Shown: piece by piece, positions 1 through 5,666 of the stretch
How positions within the stretch are numbered: position 1 is the first letter of the stretch
Layout of the letters: every line of letters starts with the position of its first letter
Origin: Candidatus Eiseniibacteriota bacterium
GTDB lineage: Bacteria > JAFGKV01
Length of the DNA: 8,660 nt
Direction: 5' to 3'
NCBI GenBank assembly: GCA_025453925.1
Contig: JALOPK010000127.1
Span: 1-8,660, forward strand
The notes under the pieces: model-generated
Database searches by the model: none
Seen by the model: only the letters and a program-made list of their open reading frames with translations
What the model was told of the DNA's origin: nothing
Position numbers and translations under genes: made by a program

Positions 1-122
1 TGGCAGTACACGCAATCATAGCAGCAGATCTTGTGGGGAACGAGATCCACACCGAGGGACAGTCCGAAGCGACGCGACGGCACGGGCCCATAGACCCGTT
101 CTTGGGGCTGGCCTTGTCTCAT
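1..122 (-). CDS. Radical SAM protein, COG0731-type, N-terminal fragment (runs off left edge)
   Basis: The minus-strand frame opening with ATG at 122-120 gives 40 codons plus two bases before the window ends. Seen: residues 11-20 read [10 protein letters not shown], followed by [11 protein letters not shown] and then a CCYDCVYC block at 33-40. This contains the radical SAM signature CxxxCxxC (Cys33, Cys37, Cys40) that holds the 4Fe-4S cluster. The GPVPSRR...LGVDLVP lead-in is typical of the COG0731 group of small radical SAM proteins, some related to tRNA wyosine-synthesis enzymes. The substrate is not readable from the fragment. An AAGGA ribosome-binding site (129-133) sits six bases before the ATG. 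The gene starts 76 bases after the M42 stop on the same strand, so it is probably co-transcribed or the next transcription unit. Family call is strong; function is open. Confidence 0.85.
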   Translation of the reverse strand, partial: MRQGQPQERVYGPVPSRRFGLSLGVDLVPHKICCYDCVYC

Positions 123-128
123 TGGTCG

Positions 129-156
129 TCCTTCACCGCGTCAGTCACGGTGGAAG
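129..156 (-). promoter_or_regulatory. Small hairpin touching the ribosome-binding site of the radical SAM gene
   Basis: On the plus strand CTTCACCG (131-138) and CGGTGGAAG (148-156) are inverted copies apart from one extra G, with a nine-base loop. In the minus-strand mRNA this hairpin would occupy part of the GAAGGA ribosome-binding site of the radical SAM gene. It could dampen translation. It is short and may be chance. No U-tract follows, so it is not a convincing terminator. Confidence 0.25.
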
Positions 157-198
157 ACCGGCGAACGCAGACTCCTCCCTTCCTTGGCAAAACCTGGG

Positions 199-1320
199 CT
201 ACAGGGCGGTCAGCGCCGCGACCGCTGCGTGGTCGAGGCGCTGCACCAGCGCGACGACCAAATCAATGAGGCCGGCAACGTCGTCGAGGCTCAGAATGCC
301 CACGTGGGAATGAATATGGCGTGTCGGCACGCCCAGGACGACGCTGGGGCAACCGACGCGGGTCACGTGAATGACGCCGGCGTCGGTTCCCCCGCGCGCC
401 ATGAGTGAAAGCTGGCAGGGGATACCCTGCTCGCGGGCGGTCTGGATGACCAACTCCTTGAGCGGCTGGTTGGGCACCATGCTAGAGTCGAAGGTGAGCA
501 GTGAGGGTCCCTTTCCCATCCTCACCAGCGCGCGCTCAGGCTCGATGCCGGGGATGTCTTGGGCGATGTCCACCTCCAGAGTGAGGCAGACATCGGGATT
601 CGCCAGCCATGCGGTGGTGCGGGCTCCCCGCAGTCCCACCTCTTCCTGCACCGTGCCCGCTCCCATCACCGTGTTCCTGTGCTCCAGCTTCTCCACTGCG
701 AGTCTTCGGATGACCTCGGCTGCCACGAACGCGCCGATTCTGTCGTCGAATGCCTTCCCCATCGCCAGCGTTGACAGCCCCTTCACCGAACCATTCTCGA
801 TAACTGGCTTCTCAATGGTCTCGAAACGGCTGTCCGGCACGACGGGATCTCCGATGCGGACTCCCATCTCTACTGCTTCTTCCCTGGAGGATGCGCCGAT
901 GTCGATGAACATCCTGTCGTACTTGACCACCTTGTCGCGCTCCTCGGGGGGAAGAATGTGCGGCGGTTTGGACGACACCACCCCCAGGAGCTGTCCCTTG
1001 GCGGTCCGGATGGTTACGCGCTGGGCGAGCAGGACCTGATCGAACCATCCTCCAACCGTGGTGAACGCCAGAAACCCTTCCTTGCTGATCCCCGCGATCA
1101 CGAATCCGACCTCGTCGACGTGCCCGGGAAGCAGCACCACTGGGCTATCGGCGAGGCCGCGCTTCGAGAACAGGATCGATCCCAGCTTGTCGGTCGTCAC
1201 CTGGTCACAGTATGGGGCCACGTAGTCCCTCAAGATCCTCCCGGGCTCTCGTTCGAAACCGCTGGGCCCGAAGGCATCTGACAGGCGACGTAGGAACTCG
1301 ACGGACTCATTGCTCAACAT
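199..1320 (-). CDS. M42-family metallo-aminopeptidase (glutamyl aminopeptidase/TET/endoglucanase-like)
   Basis: This is a 373-residue cytoplasmic di-metal exopeptidase of the M42 family, whose members form dodecameric TET particles and trim N-terminal residues from peptides. All expected metal and catalytic positions are visible: GHVDE with His67 and Asp69, FDDRIG with Asp192, the VQEEVGLRGA block with catalytic and ligand Glu226/Glu227, LEVDIAQDIPG with Asp251, ARGGTDAG at 308-315, and RHIHS with His337. Length is normal for the family. I chose ATG 1320 because GGGAGGG lies five bases before it and the family N-terminus (LRRLSDAFGPSGFE) starts soon after. An ATG at 1347 overlaps the stop of the preceding gene in ATGA fashion but lacks a ribosome-binding site, and the 1413 extension is out-of-frame propeller-gene sequence. 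The Glu that often follows HSxV in this family is Gly341 here. Specificity cannot be read off the sequence. Confidence 0.93.
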   Translation of the reverse strand: MLSNESVEFLRRLSDAFGPSGFEREPGRILRDYVAPYCDQVTTDKLGSILFSKRGLADSPVVLLPGHVDEVGFVIAGISKEGFLAFTTVGGWFDQVLLAQRVTIRTAKGQLLGVVSSKPPHILPPEERDKVVKYDRMFIDIGASSREEAVEMGVRIGDPVVPDSRFETIEKPVIENGSVKGLSTLAMGKAFDDRIGAFVAAEVIRRLAVEKLEHRNTVMGAGTVQEEVGLRGARTTAWLANPDVCLTLEVDIAQDIPGIEPERALVRMGKGPSLLTFDSSMVPNQPLKELVIQTAREQGIPCQLSLMARGGTDAGVIHVTRVGCPSVVLGVPTRHIHSHVGILSLDDVAGLIDLVVALVQRLDHAAVAALTAL

Positions 1321-1325
1321 CGTTA

Positions 1326-1332
1326 CCCTCCC
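1326..1332 (-). promoter_or_regulatory. Strong ribosome-binding site that fixes the M42 start
   Basis: The minus strand reads GGGAGGG, TAACG, ATG, an almost ideal Shine-Dalgarno for the start at 1320. It supports independent initiation rather than pure coupling to the upstream gene. Confidence 0.8.
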
Positions 1333-1348
1333 ATGATCATTGATCATG
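1332..1348. repeat. Perfect 17-base dyad CATGATCA-T-TGATCATG
   Basis: Two perfect eight-base arms flank a single T. The element covers the stop codon of the propeller lipoprotein gene (1344-1346) and abuts the M42 ribosome-binding site. It is strikingly AT-rich for this region. As DNA it looks like a small operator. As RNA it could form a six-pair hairpin with a five-base loop. It could equally affect reinitiation between the two genes. No binding protein can be named. Confidence 0.5.
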
Positions 1349-2420
1349 ATGCGGCATCGGCCGGAGTGTGAGACGCCCAGGCCGGACAGAACATCTGCAT
1401 CTTCCGAGGCCATTCCCGAACCTTGTTGCCGGCGTGATCGAAGATGATCACCCTCCAGTCACCCCGCCCCGGACGCGTCTTTCCCCGTGCGTTGAGCGCC
1501 AGGTATCGCCCGTCGGGGGACCACACGAGCCGCCCGCGGTTCAATCGTTCGTCGAGTTGGATGGTGTGCCGGACCCCCGGTGTGGTGGTGTCCGGCCAGA
1601 GGAGAATGCTCATCGGCTTGGGGCGCTCCCGCAGTGCGGCCATGACGCCTCGAGGAGACCAGGCCCCCGACACGACTCGTTCATCCATACCCGGGCTGAG
1701 TTTCGTGCGGCTTCCGGTCTCCAGCGCCAGGATCTCGAGACCCACGGTTCCTCTTCCGCTCTTCCCGGCGACGCTGAACACGATCGACTGGCCATCGGGA
1801 GACCATCGGCCCTTGAACTCCGTCGTGTCCGGTGCCCCGCCGAGCGACTGGCGATCACCAGTCGCGGTGTCGACGATCACCAGGTCCCACGGTGACTGCC
1901 GTGATAGCTTCGCCTGGCAGAGAAGCCTTCGGGAATCCTGCGCCCATTCGGGGCGAAGCAGCCGCTCGCCCGGGCGCGCCATCGGCTGCACCTCACCTGT
2001 CCGCATATCCCTGAGCACGAGCTGTCCCAGCATGGAGTCTTTCGTCACATGGGCGAGTTTCGTTCCATCCGGTGAGATGGCGCACCAGAGCTCGCCAGGG
2101 CTGACGGGGCCGTAGACCAATTCGTCGGTTCGGCGCGTGAGATCAAATGCCCGAAGGGACAGGGTCCGGTCTGCGGTCTCCCTGGACTCGTAATAGATGC
2201 GGGCGCCGTCCGGCGTCCACAGGGGCCAGGTCTCAGCCCTGTCGGGGGTCTCCGTGATCCGCTGCATGATTCGCCCATTGCCGTTCACGATATAGAGGTC
2301 GCTCACCTGACTGCGCCCACCGGCAACGACCAGCCGGTAGTCAGCAAGGTCGGTGGCGTGGTCGCACGCGCAGAGGCACGCCGCCACGGCAAGGACTGAC
2401 GCTCTCCTGGCCCCGTTCAT
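1344..2420 (-). CDS. TolB-like six- or seven-bladed beta-propeller lipoprotein
   Basis: This is a 358-residue predicted envelope protein. Residues 1-18 form a short signal peptide with a basic start (RR at 5-6) and a hydrophobic core ending in LCAC. Cys19 would be the lipidated residue, followed by Asp20. The rest carries repeats of the WD40-like/PD40 type found in TolB and in the N-domain of prolyl peptidases: WTPDG 68-72, ISPDG 115-119, WAQDS 159-163, WSPDG 206-210, WSPRG 254-258, WSPDG 300-304, and a final partial blade near 345-350. Each is followed by a hydrophobic strand. No peptidase or other catalytic domain is present, so a binding or scaffolding role is likely, but the partner is unknown. 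It is not TolB itself by context, since no tol/pal genes are nearby. Its ATG overlaps the coaC stop as ATGA, indicating translational coupling. Confidence 0.82.
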   Translation of the reverse strand: MNGARRASVLAVAACLCACDHATDLADYRLVVAGGRSQVSDLYIVNGNGRIMQRITETPDRAETWPLWTPDGARIYYESRETADRTLSLRAFDLTRRTDELVYGPVSPGELWCAISPDGTKLAHVTKDSMLGQLVLRDMRTGEVQPMARPGERLLRPEWAQDSRRLLCQAKLSRQSPWDLVIVDTATGDRQSLGGAPDTTEFKGRWSPDGQSIVFSVAGKSGRGTVGLEILALETGSRTKLSPGMDERVVSGAWSPRGVMAALRERPKPMSILLWPDTTTPGVRHTIQLDERLNRGRLVWSPDGRYLALNARGKTRPGRGDWRVIIFDHAGNKVREWPRKMQMFCPAWASHTPADAAS

Positions 2421-2983
2421 GCGGTCTGTTCCCCGACGATCACCGTGCGCAAGGCGGCAACAATGTCCTCCGGTTCCGACATCCGGCCCTGCCCTTGATC
2501 CCTGCCGGCCAGCTCACCCCGCGCGGGTCCCACTACCCTGACACCGAACGAGACGAGACGGGCCACATTGTGCTGCACGATCCTGTTCGCCCACATCTGG
2601 TGGTGCATGGCCGGCGCAATCAAAAGCGGGCAGACGGCGGCCAGGCAGACCGACGCCAGCAGATCATCGCCGAGGCCTGCGGCGAGCCGGCCGATGAAGT
2701 CCGCGCTGGCCGGGGCCACGAGTACGGCATCGGCCCCATCCGGGATGTCCAGATGAACAGGCCGCGAGGGGGGGGGCTCCTCGAACATCTCGTCATAGAC
2801 CCGACCGCCCGCCAGGGGGGCGAAAGTATGGGCCGTCACGAACCTCGCTCCCGCTTTGGTCAACACCACCCGTACCCGGGCCTCCTCCTTCACCAGAAGG
2901 CGTGCGAGTGTCCCTGCTTTGTACGCGGCGATGCTGCCGGTTACGCCCAGCACGATCGTCGTACCCTGAAGCGTCGTCCTCAT
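2417..2983 (-). CDS. coaC: Phosphopantothenoylcysteine decarboxylase, monofunctional CoaC
   Basis: This is a 188-residue FMN flavoprotein of the HFCD family. It decarboxylates 4'-phosphopantothenoyl-L-cysteine to 4'-phosphopantetheine in coenzyme A synthesis. Seen: flavin-binding GVTGSIAAYK at 13-22, catalytic His77 in VHLDIP, APASADFIGRLAAGLGDDLL at 90-109, PAMHHQMW at 124-131, and GRDQGQGRM at 160-168. Two active-site positions differ from E. coli Dfp. The Asn of PxMNxxMW is His127, and the Cys of the ACGxxGxGRM flap is Gly160. From memory, actinobacterial CoaBC proteins carry a similar His/Gly combination, so this may be a working variant. In most bacteria this domain is fused N-terminal to CoaB; here it is separate and downstream of coaB. 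GGAGG (2992-2996) lies eight bases before the ATG, which starts one base after the coaB stop. A nine-C tract in the coding strand encodes Pro70-72. Confidence 0.9.
   Translation of the reverse strand: MRTTLQGTTIVLGVTGSIAAYKAGTLARLLVKEEARVRVVLTKAGARFVTAHTFAPLAGGRVYDEMFEEPPPSRPVHLDIPDGADAVLVAPASADFIGRLAAGLGDDLLASVCLAAVCPLLIAPAMHHQMWANRIVQHNVARLVSFGVRVVGPARGELAGRDQGQGRMSEPEDIVAALRTVIVGEQTA
2768..2776. repeat. Nine-base G/C homopolymer inside coaC
   Basis: Nine consecutive G on the plus strand (C on the coding strand) encode Pro-Pro-Pro at CoaC residues 70-72, just before the catalytic-His loop. A one-base slip would frameshift an essential-pathway gene. The reading frame is intact as given. Confidence 0.9.
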
Positions 2984-2984
2984 C

Positions 2985-3671
2985 TCAGTTTCCTCCGATC
3001 ATGTCATGTGACCCAGTTGCAGGGACTGGCACCGGACGATGAACCTCAACGTGCCGCCAGAGCCAAGCCGCCGTTGCCTCGCGGCCGGCGACCTCCGCCC
3101 GGACGATCCCGTCGCGGTCGACCACAAGACAGCGATACCCGGTTTCCACCCATTCCAGCAGGTTCGCCACCACGATGTCGGCTCCGCAGCGCCGGGCAAG
3201 CCTTGCAGCCCGGGAGACGAGTTCTGCCTCGGTGATGCCCGACTCCAGCTTGAAGCCCACGAGACACGCATTCGGGAACCAAACACCAAAGCGGTCGATC
3301 ATCTTCGGCGTGGGATGAAGCTCGATGGTCCACGGTGCTCCCGAGGCTCGCTTCTCGGGGCGCGCCTCGGAAGGTGCGAAGTCCATCACCGCCATGGCGT
3401 GGAACACGGCCGAAAAGGCCCCCGTCTCCGAGAGACGCTGGAGCATCGGCTCAAGGTCGGAAAGCCATGAGACCGGGTGGATCGTCAGGCCTGCGTGCGC
3501 AGGGGGGCGAACCGAGCCGGCCCCTGACACGAGGTCCACCAGCCACCCTCGCGCGAGACCCTCGGCGGCAATCGCGGCGCCCAGAGCTCCGCTGGACGTA
3601 TTCATGACAAACCGCACGGCGTCGAGGCGCGCCCTCGTCGGGCCGGCGGTGATCAGCGCGCGTGGCGTCAC
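2985..3671 (-). CDS. coaB: Phosphopantothenate-cysteine ligase, monofunctional CoaB
   Basis: This is a 228-residue cytoplasmic ligase that joins 4'-phosphopantothenate and cysteine through an acyl-nucleotidyl intermediate. Seen: LITAGPTRARLDAVRF at 6-21, Asn24 in NTSSGALG (the position of the intermediate-binding Asn in E. coli Dfp), DLVSG at 46-50, AVMDF at 94-98 in place of the usual AVADW/Y, Lys107 in RPEKR, TPKMIDRF at 121-128, VGFKLE at 138-143 and DIVVAN at 165-170. The FKLE form in place of bacterial GFAAET resembles the stand-alone CoaB of streptococci and the eukaryotic enzyme, so this looks like a genuine monofunctional type rather than a recently split Dfp. The start is GTG 3671, the only start codon between the preceding in-frame stop (3717-3719) and the conserved ITAGPTR block. 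No clear ribosome-binding site precedes it, and the stop of a 24-codon upstream mini-ORF overlaps it as GTGA. Nucleotide preference (CTP or ATP) is unknown. Confidence 0.9.
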   Translation of the reverse strand: MTPRALITAGPTRARLDAVRFVMNTSSGALGAAIAAEGLARGWLVDLVSGAGSVRPPAHAGLTIHPVSWLSDLEPMLQRLSETGAFSAVFHAMAVMDFAPSEARPEKRASGAPWTIELHPTPKMIDRFGVWFPNACLVGFKLESGITEAELVSRAARLARRCGADIVVANLLEWVETGYRCLVVDRDGIVRAEVAGREATAAWLWRHVEVHRPVPVPATGSHDMIGGN

Positions 3672-3742
3672 GGGCGTGCGGAATCGGCAGCCCGATGGCG
3701 GGGCCCGGGGGAGCGATCAGGGTGCCGGGCGATGCCGTTCAT
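3668..3742 (-). other. 24-codon bridging mini-ORF between the HEAT-J gene and coaB
   Basis: Starting at ATG 3742, which overlaps the HEAT-J stop as ATGA, an open frame of 24 codons ends in TGA at 3670-3668. That stop overlaps the coaB GTG as GTGA. The predicted peptide begins MNGIARHPDR, is rich in Arg and Pro, and resembles nothing I recognise. Since coaB lacks an evident ribosome-binding site, the most economical role is to carry ribosomes across the 67-base gap by two stop-start hops. It may be coincidental in GC-rich DNA; no peptide function is claimed. Confidence 0.3.
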
Positions 3743-5154
3743 TCCGGCAGAGCGCGCATCAGCACGTCGTAGGCGACATTGACCCGTTTCGCCTGTTCCT
3801 CGGCCTTGGCGCGCTCGGACGACGTCAGGTGGGCGACCACGTCAGGGTGATAGGTGCGCATGAGCTCTTTCCATGCCTGTCGGACTTGGTTTCTGGTAGC
3901 ATCGAGGCCGAGCCCCATCGCCACGTAGGCTTCCGGCACGTCCATGGCCCCGCTCCCGGGCATGCCGGGCTCCCGGGGGCGGCCCTCGGGGCGGGCAGAC
4001 TCCTGCCGCTCCCGAATTCGCCGGCGCATGGGCTTGGCGGTCTTTCGGAGTTCTCCGCTCGGGTCGATCTTGTCCAGCGCCTGCCGCGCCCGCTCCCGCA
4101 CGAAATCAATCGGATCATCCTTCGCGGCGAGAAGGAAAGGGAGCGCGGGTTTCGCCACGAGCTTGCCCAAAGCCTCGGCAGCGTACCGCCGCACCGCCCA
4201 CTCGCTGTCCTCCAGTCCGTCAATCAGCGGTTCGATCGCCTCAGGGGGCGCCACGAAGGTGAGGGCTTTGGCCGCGTATTCACGGATACCGGGGTCGTCC
4301 TCCTGCAGGCTCATGATCAGGGGGCCCGCCGCGTCTAAGCCTATGTCCGCCAAAGCCCTCACCGCCTGATCTCGCACTTGCCGCACAGGATCCGTGAACA
4401 GACCGATGAGTGGGACGACTGCCTTGGCGTCCTTGATATGGCCCAAGGCTCCCGCCGCTTGCATTCTAACCTTCTCCTCGCCGTCGCCGAGAGCACCGAC
4501 GAGACCCATCGCGGCATCCGGGCTCCCGATGGTGCCCAGGGCCTCGACCGCAGCGGCGCGAACCCCGGAGTCGGGATCGTGCAGCCCCATCATCAGGGAG
4601 GGCACCGCGCGCCGGTCGCCGAACCTTCCCAGCAGCAGCGCCGCGTTCTGGCGAACCCAGCGGCGTCCGTCCAGCAGCGCCGACATCAAGGCGGGTATGG
4701 TGGTTGCGCCCAGATCCACGACGGTGCGCTCAGCCGATCCCGGGAGCCGCGGAACATCCAGAAGATCCAGGATGGCCGAGGAGCTGCCGGAGCCGCCCAG
4801 CCTGGCCAGGCATCGGGCCACATCCTCTTTCAGCGTCTGGTCCGATGACCCCAGAAGCCCACTCACCGCAGGGACCGCGTCCTGAAGCCGGAGTACGCCC
4901 ACGGTATCGAGGGCGGTCTGGACCACCGCTCGGGTGGGATCGCGGAGAAGCGCCAGCAGCGGGCCCCTGACCTTCTCCGGCGGGAGATGCCGGCTGAGCC
5001 TCGCCGCTTCGGCCCTGATCTCCGGCTCCTTGGCGGACAATGCCTCCAGTACCACGGTATCCCATCCCTCGCTCCTGGTGTCCGCCACCCGGCGGAGTTC
5101 ATCCGTGGTAAGGCTCTTGCCTTTGAGCAGCTTTCCCAGGCCGAAGACGGGCAC
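3739..5154 (-). CDS. HEAT-repeat protein with C-terminal J domain
   Basis: The protein has 471 residues with no signal peptide or membrane segment. Residues ~40-365 are about ten HEAT/PBS-lyase-type helical repeats, clearest at 183-365 (AVPSLMMGLHDPDSGVRAAAVEALGTIG and following units, each with the D..VR..A..ALG pattern). A basic, Pro/Gly-rich linker spans ~366-403. Residues ~404-468 form a J domain with the helix II-III loop motif HPD at 436-438 (WKELMRTYHPD) and a closing AYDVLM helix. J domains recruit DnaK and stimulate its ATPase, so the solenoid probably chooses a client. The start is GTG 5154, with AGGAG five bases upstream. An open frame reaches back to 5514, but those 120 codons are a Gly/Arg/Pro-rich shadow of the MshEN gene. 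The gene starts eight bases after the MshEN stop, so the two are probably coupled. It lacks DnaJ zinc-finger and C-terminal domains. The client is unknown. Confidence 0.85.
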   Translation of the reverse strand: MPVFGLGKLLKGKSLTTDELRRVADTRSEGWDTVVLEALSAKEPEIRAEAARLSRHLPPEKVRGPLLALLRDPTRAVVQTALDTVGVLRLQDAVPAVSGLLGSSDQTLKEDVARCLARLGGSGSSSAILDLLDVPRLPGSAERTVVDLGATTIPALMSALLDGRRWVRQNAALLLGRFGDRRAVPSLMMGLHDPDSGVRAAAVEALGTIGSPDAAMGLVGALGDGEEKVRMQAAGALGHIKDAKAVVPLIGLFTDPVRQVRDQAVRALADIGLDAAGPLIMSLQEDDPGIREYAAKALTFVAPPEAIEPLIDGLEDSEWAVRRYAAEALGKLVAKPALPFLLAAKDDPIDFVRERARQALDKIDPSGELRKTAKPMRRRIRERQESARPEGRPREPGMPGSGAMDVPEAYVAMGLGLDATRNQVRQAWKELMRTYHPDVVAHLTSSERAKAEEQAKRVNVAYDVLMRALPE

Positions 5155-5159
5155 GAAAG

Positions 5160-5164
5160 CTCCT
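5160..5164 (-). promoter_or_regulatory. Ribosome-binding site fixing the GTG start of the HEAT-J gene
   Basis: The minus strand reads TAGGAG, CTTTC, GTG. The TAG is the stop codon of the MshEN gene, so terminating ribosomes sit on this AGGAG. This favours coupled translation and places the start at 5154 rather than at any of the upstream in-frame codons. Confidence 0.75.
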
Positions 5165-5624
5165 ACATGTCGCCGCGAAGACCGGGGAGCGTCATCTCGT
5201 AGTAACTGCGTATGACCCGATCCACCTCGCCCTTCGGACACACCACCTGTTTGATGGCGAGCCTGGTCATGTTTTCCAGTTCCCTCACCGCGTCCGCCGA
5301 CAGGGGGTACACCACCGCCACGGAGAGCATGCCTCCCATCCGGTCGATGGGCACCACCTGGTGGCGCTTTGCGAACTCGGGCGGTATGTACTTTATCACC
5401 TCGATATCCAGATCGTAGCCGTCGAGATCCATGTGCGGGACCCGGAGGTGGTTCGCCACGAAGTGGACGAGATCCCGCTCCGTCAGATAGCCCATCCCGA
5501 TGAGAATCGTGCACAGCTTCTCGCGGTTGGTCGCTTGCTGGCGGGCTGCCTCCTCCACCCTCTCACGCGCCACATACCCGTTCTCGACCAGAAGATCACC
5601 GACTCGTTTCGTCTTTTCCCCCAT
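5163..5624 (-). CDS. Stand-alone MshEN / GspE N-terminal domain protein
   Basis: This 153-residue protein consists of the T2SS/T4P ATPase N-terminal (MshEN) fold with no Walker motifs or ATPase domain. In MshE this fold binds cyclic di-GMP through two tandem 24-residue motifs of the form RLGxxLVxxGxLxxxxLxxxLxxQ. The first is well preserved at 7-30 (RVGDLLVENGYV, ending in Gln30). The second at 36-59 keeps spacing and hydrophobics (KLCTILIGMGYLTERDL) but has Cys38 for Gly and His59 for Gln, so nucleotide binding is uncertain. The second half, ~60-153, continues the GspE-N pattern (VPHMDLDGYDLDIEVIKYIP, PIDRMGGMLSVAVVYPL). TTG/ATG/ATG are consecutive at the start. ATG 5624 is chosen because AAGGAG (5631-5636) then has a six-base spacer; 5627 is possible. 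It sits 42 bases after the AmgK-like gene and immediately before the HEAT-J gene. A receptor or adaptor role is inferred. Confidence 0.85.
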   Translation of the reverse strand: MGEKTKRVGDLLVENGYVARERVEEAARQQATNREKLCTILIGMGYLTERDLVHFVANHLRVPHMDLDGYDLDIEVIKYIPPEFAKRHQVVPIDRMGGMLSVAVVYPLSADAVRELENMTRLAIKQVVCPKGEVDRVIRSYYEMTLPGLRGDM

Positions 5625-5630
5625 CATCAA

Positions 5631-5636
5631 CTCCTT
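5631..5636 (-). promoter_or_regulatory. Ribosome-binding site of the MshEN gene
   Basis: AAGGAG precedes TTG-ATG-ATG. Spacing is three bases to the ATG at 5627 and six to the ATG at 5624, which makes the latter the better start. The 42-base gap after the kinase gene holds no terminator-like hairpin. Confidence 0.7.
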
Positions 5637-5666
5637 GCTTGCGTGTCCTTGGGCGAATGGTCGTTG

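Noticed and set aside
1321-1413. 31-codon N-terminal extension of the M42 frame
   Set aside because: It is mostly inside the propeller gene, and a strong ribosome-binding site supports ATG 1320.
3955-3980. CCCGG-rich inverted repeats within the HEAT-J linker
   Set aside because: Short arms in a Pro/Gly-coding, GC-rich linker are best explained by codon composition; no terminator U-tract follows.
3325-4338. Long plus-strand frame of 337 codons
   Set aside because: It lies antisense to coaB and the HEAT-J gene, has Arg/Pro/His-rich composition and no recognisable motif, while the minus strand carries clear families. Such frames are common opposite GC-rich genes.
5155-5514. 120-codon N-terminal extension of the HEAT-J frame overlapping the MshEN gene (possible dual coding)
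   Set aside because: The extension is low-complexity Gly/Arg/Pro/His sequence typical of an alternate frame, while the overlapped frame encodes a conserved MshEN fold and the GTG at 5154 has a good ribosome-binding site.
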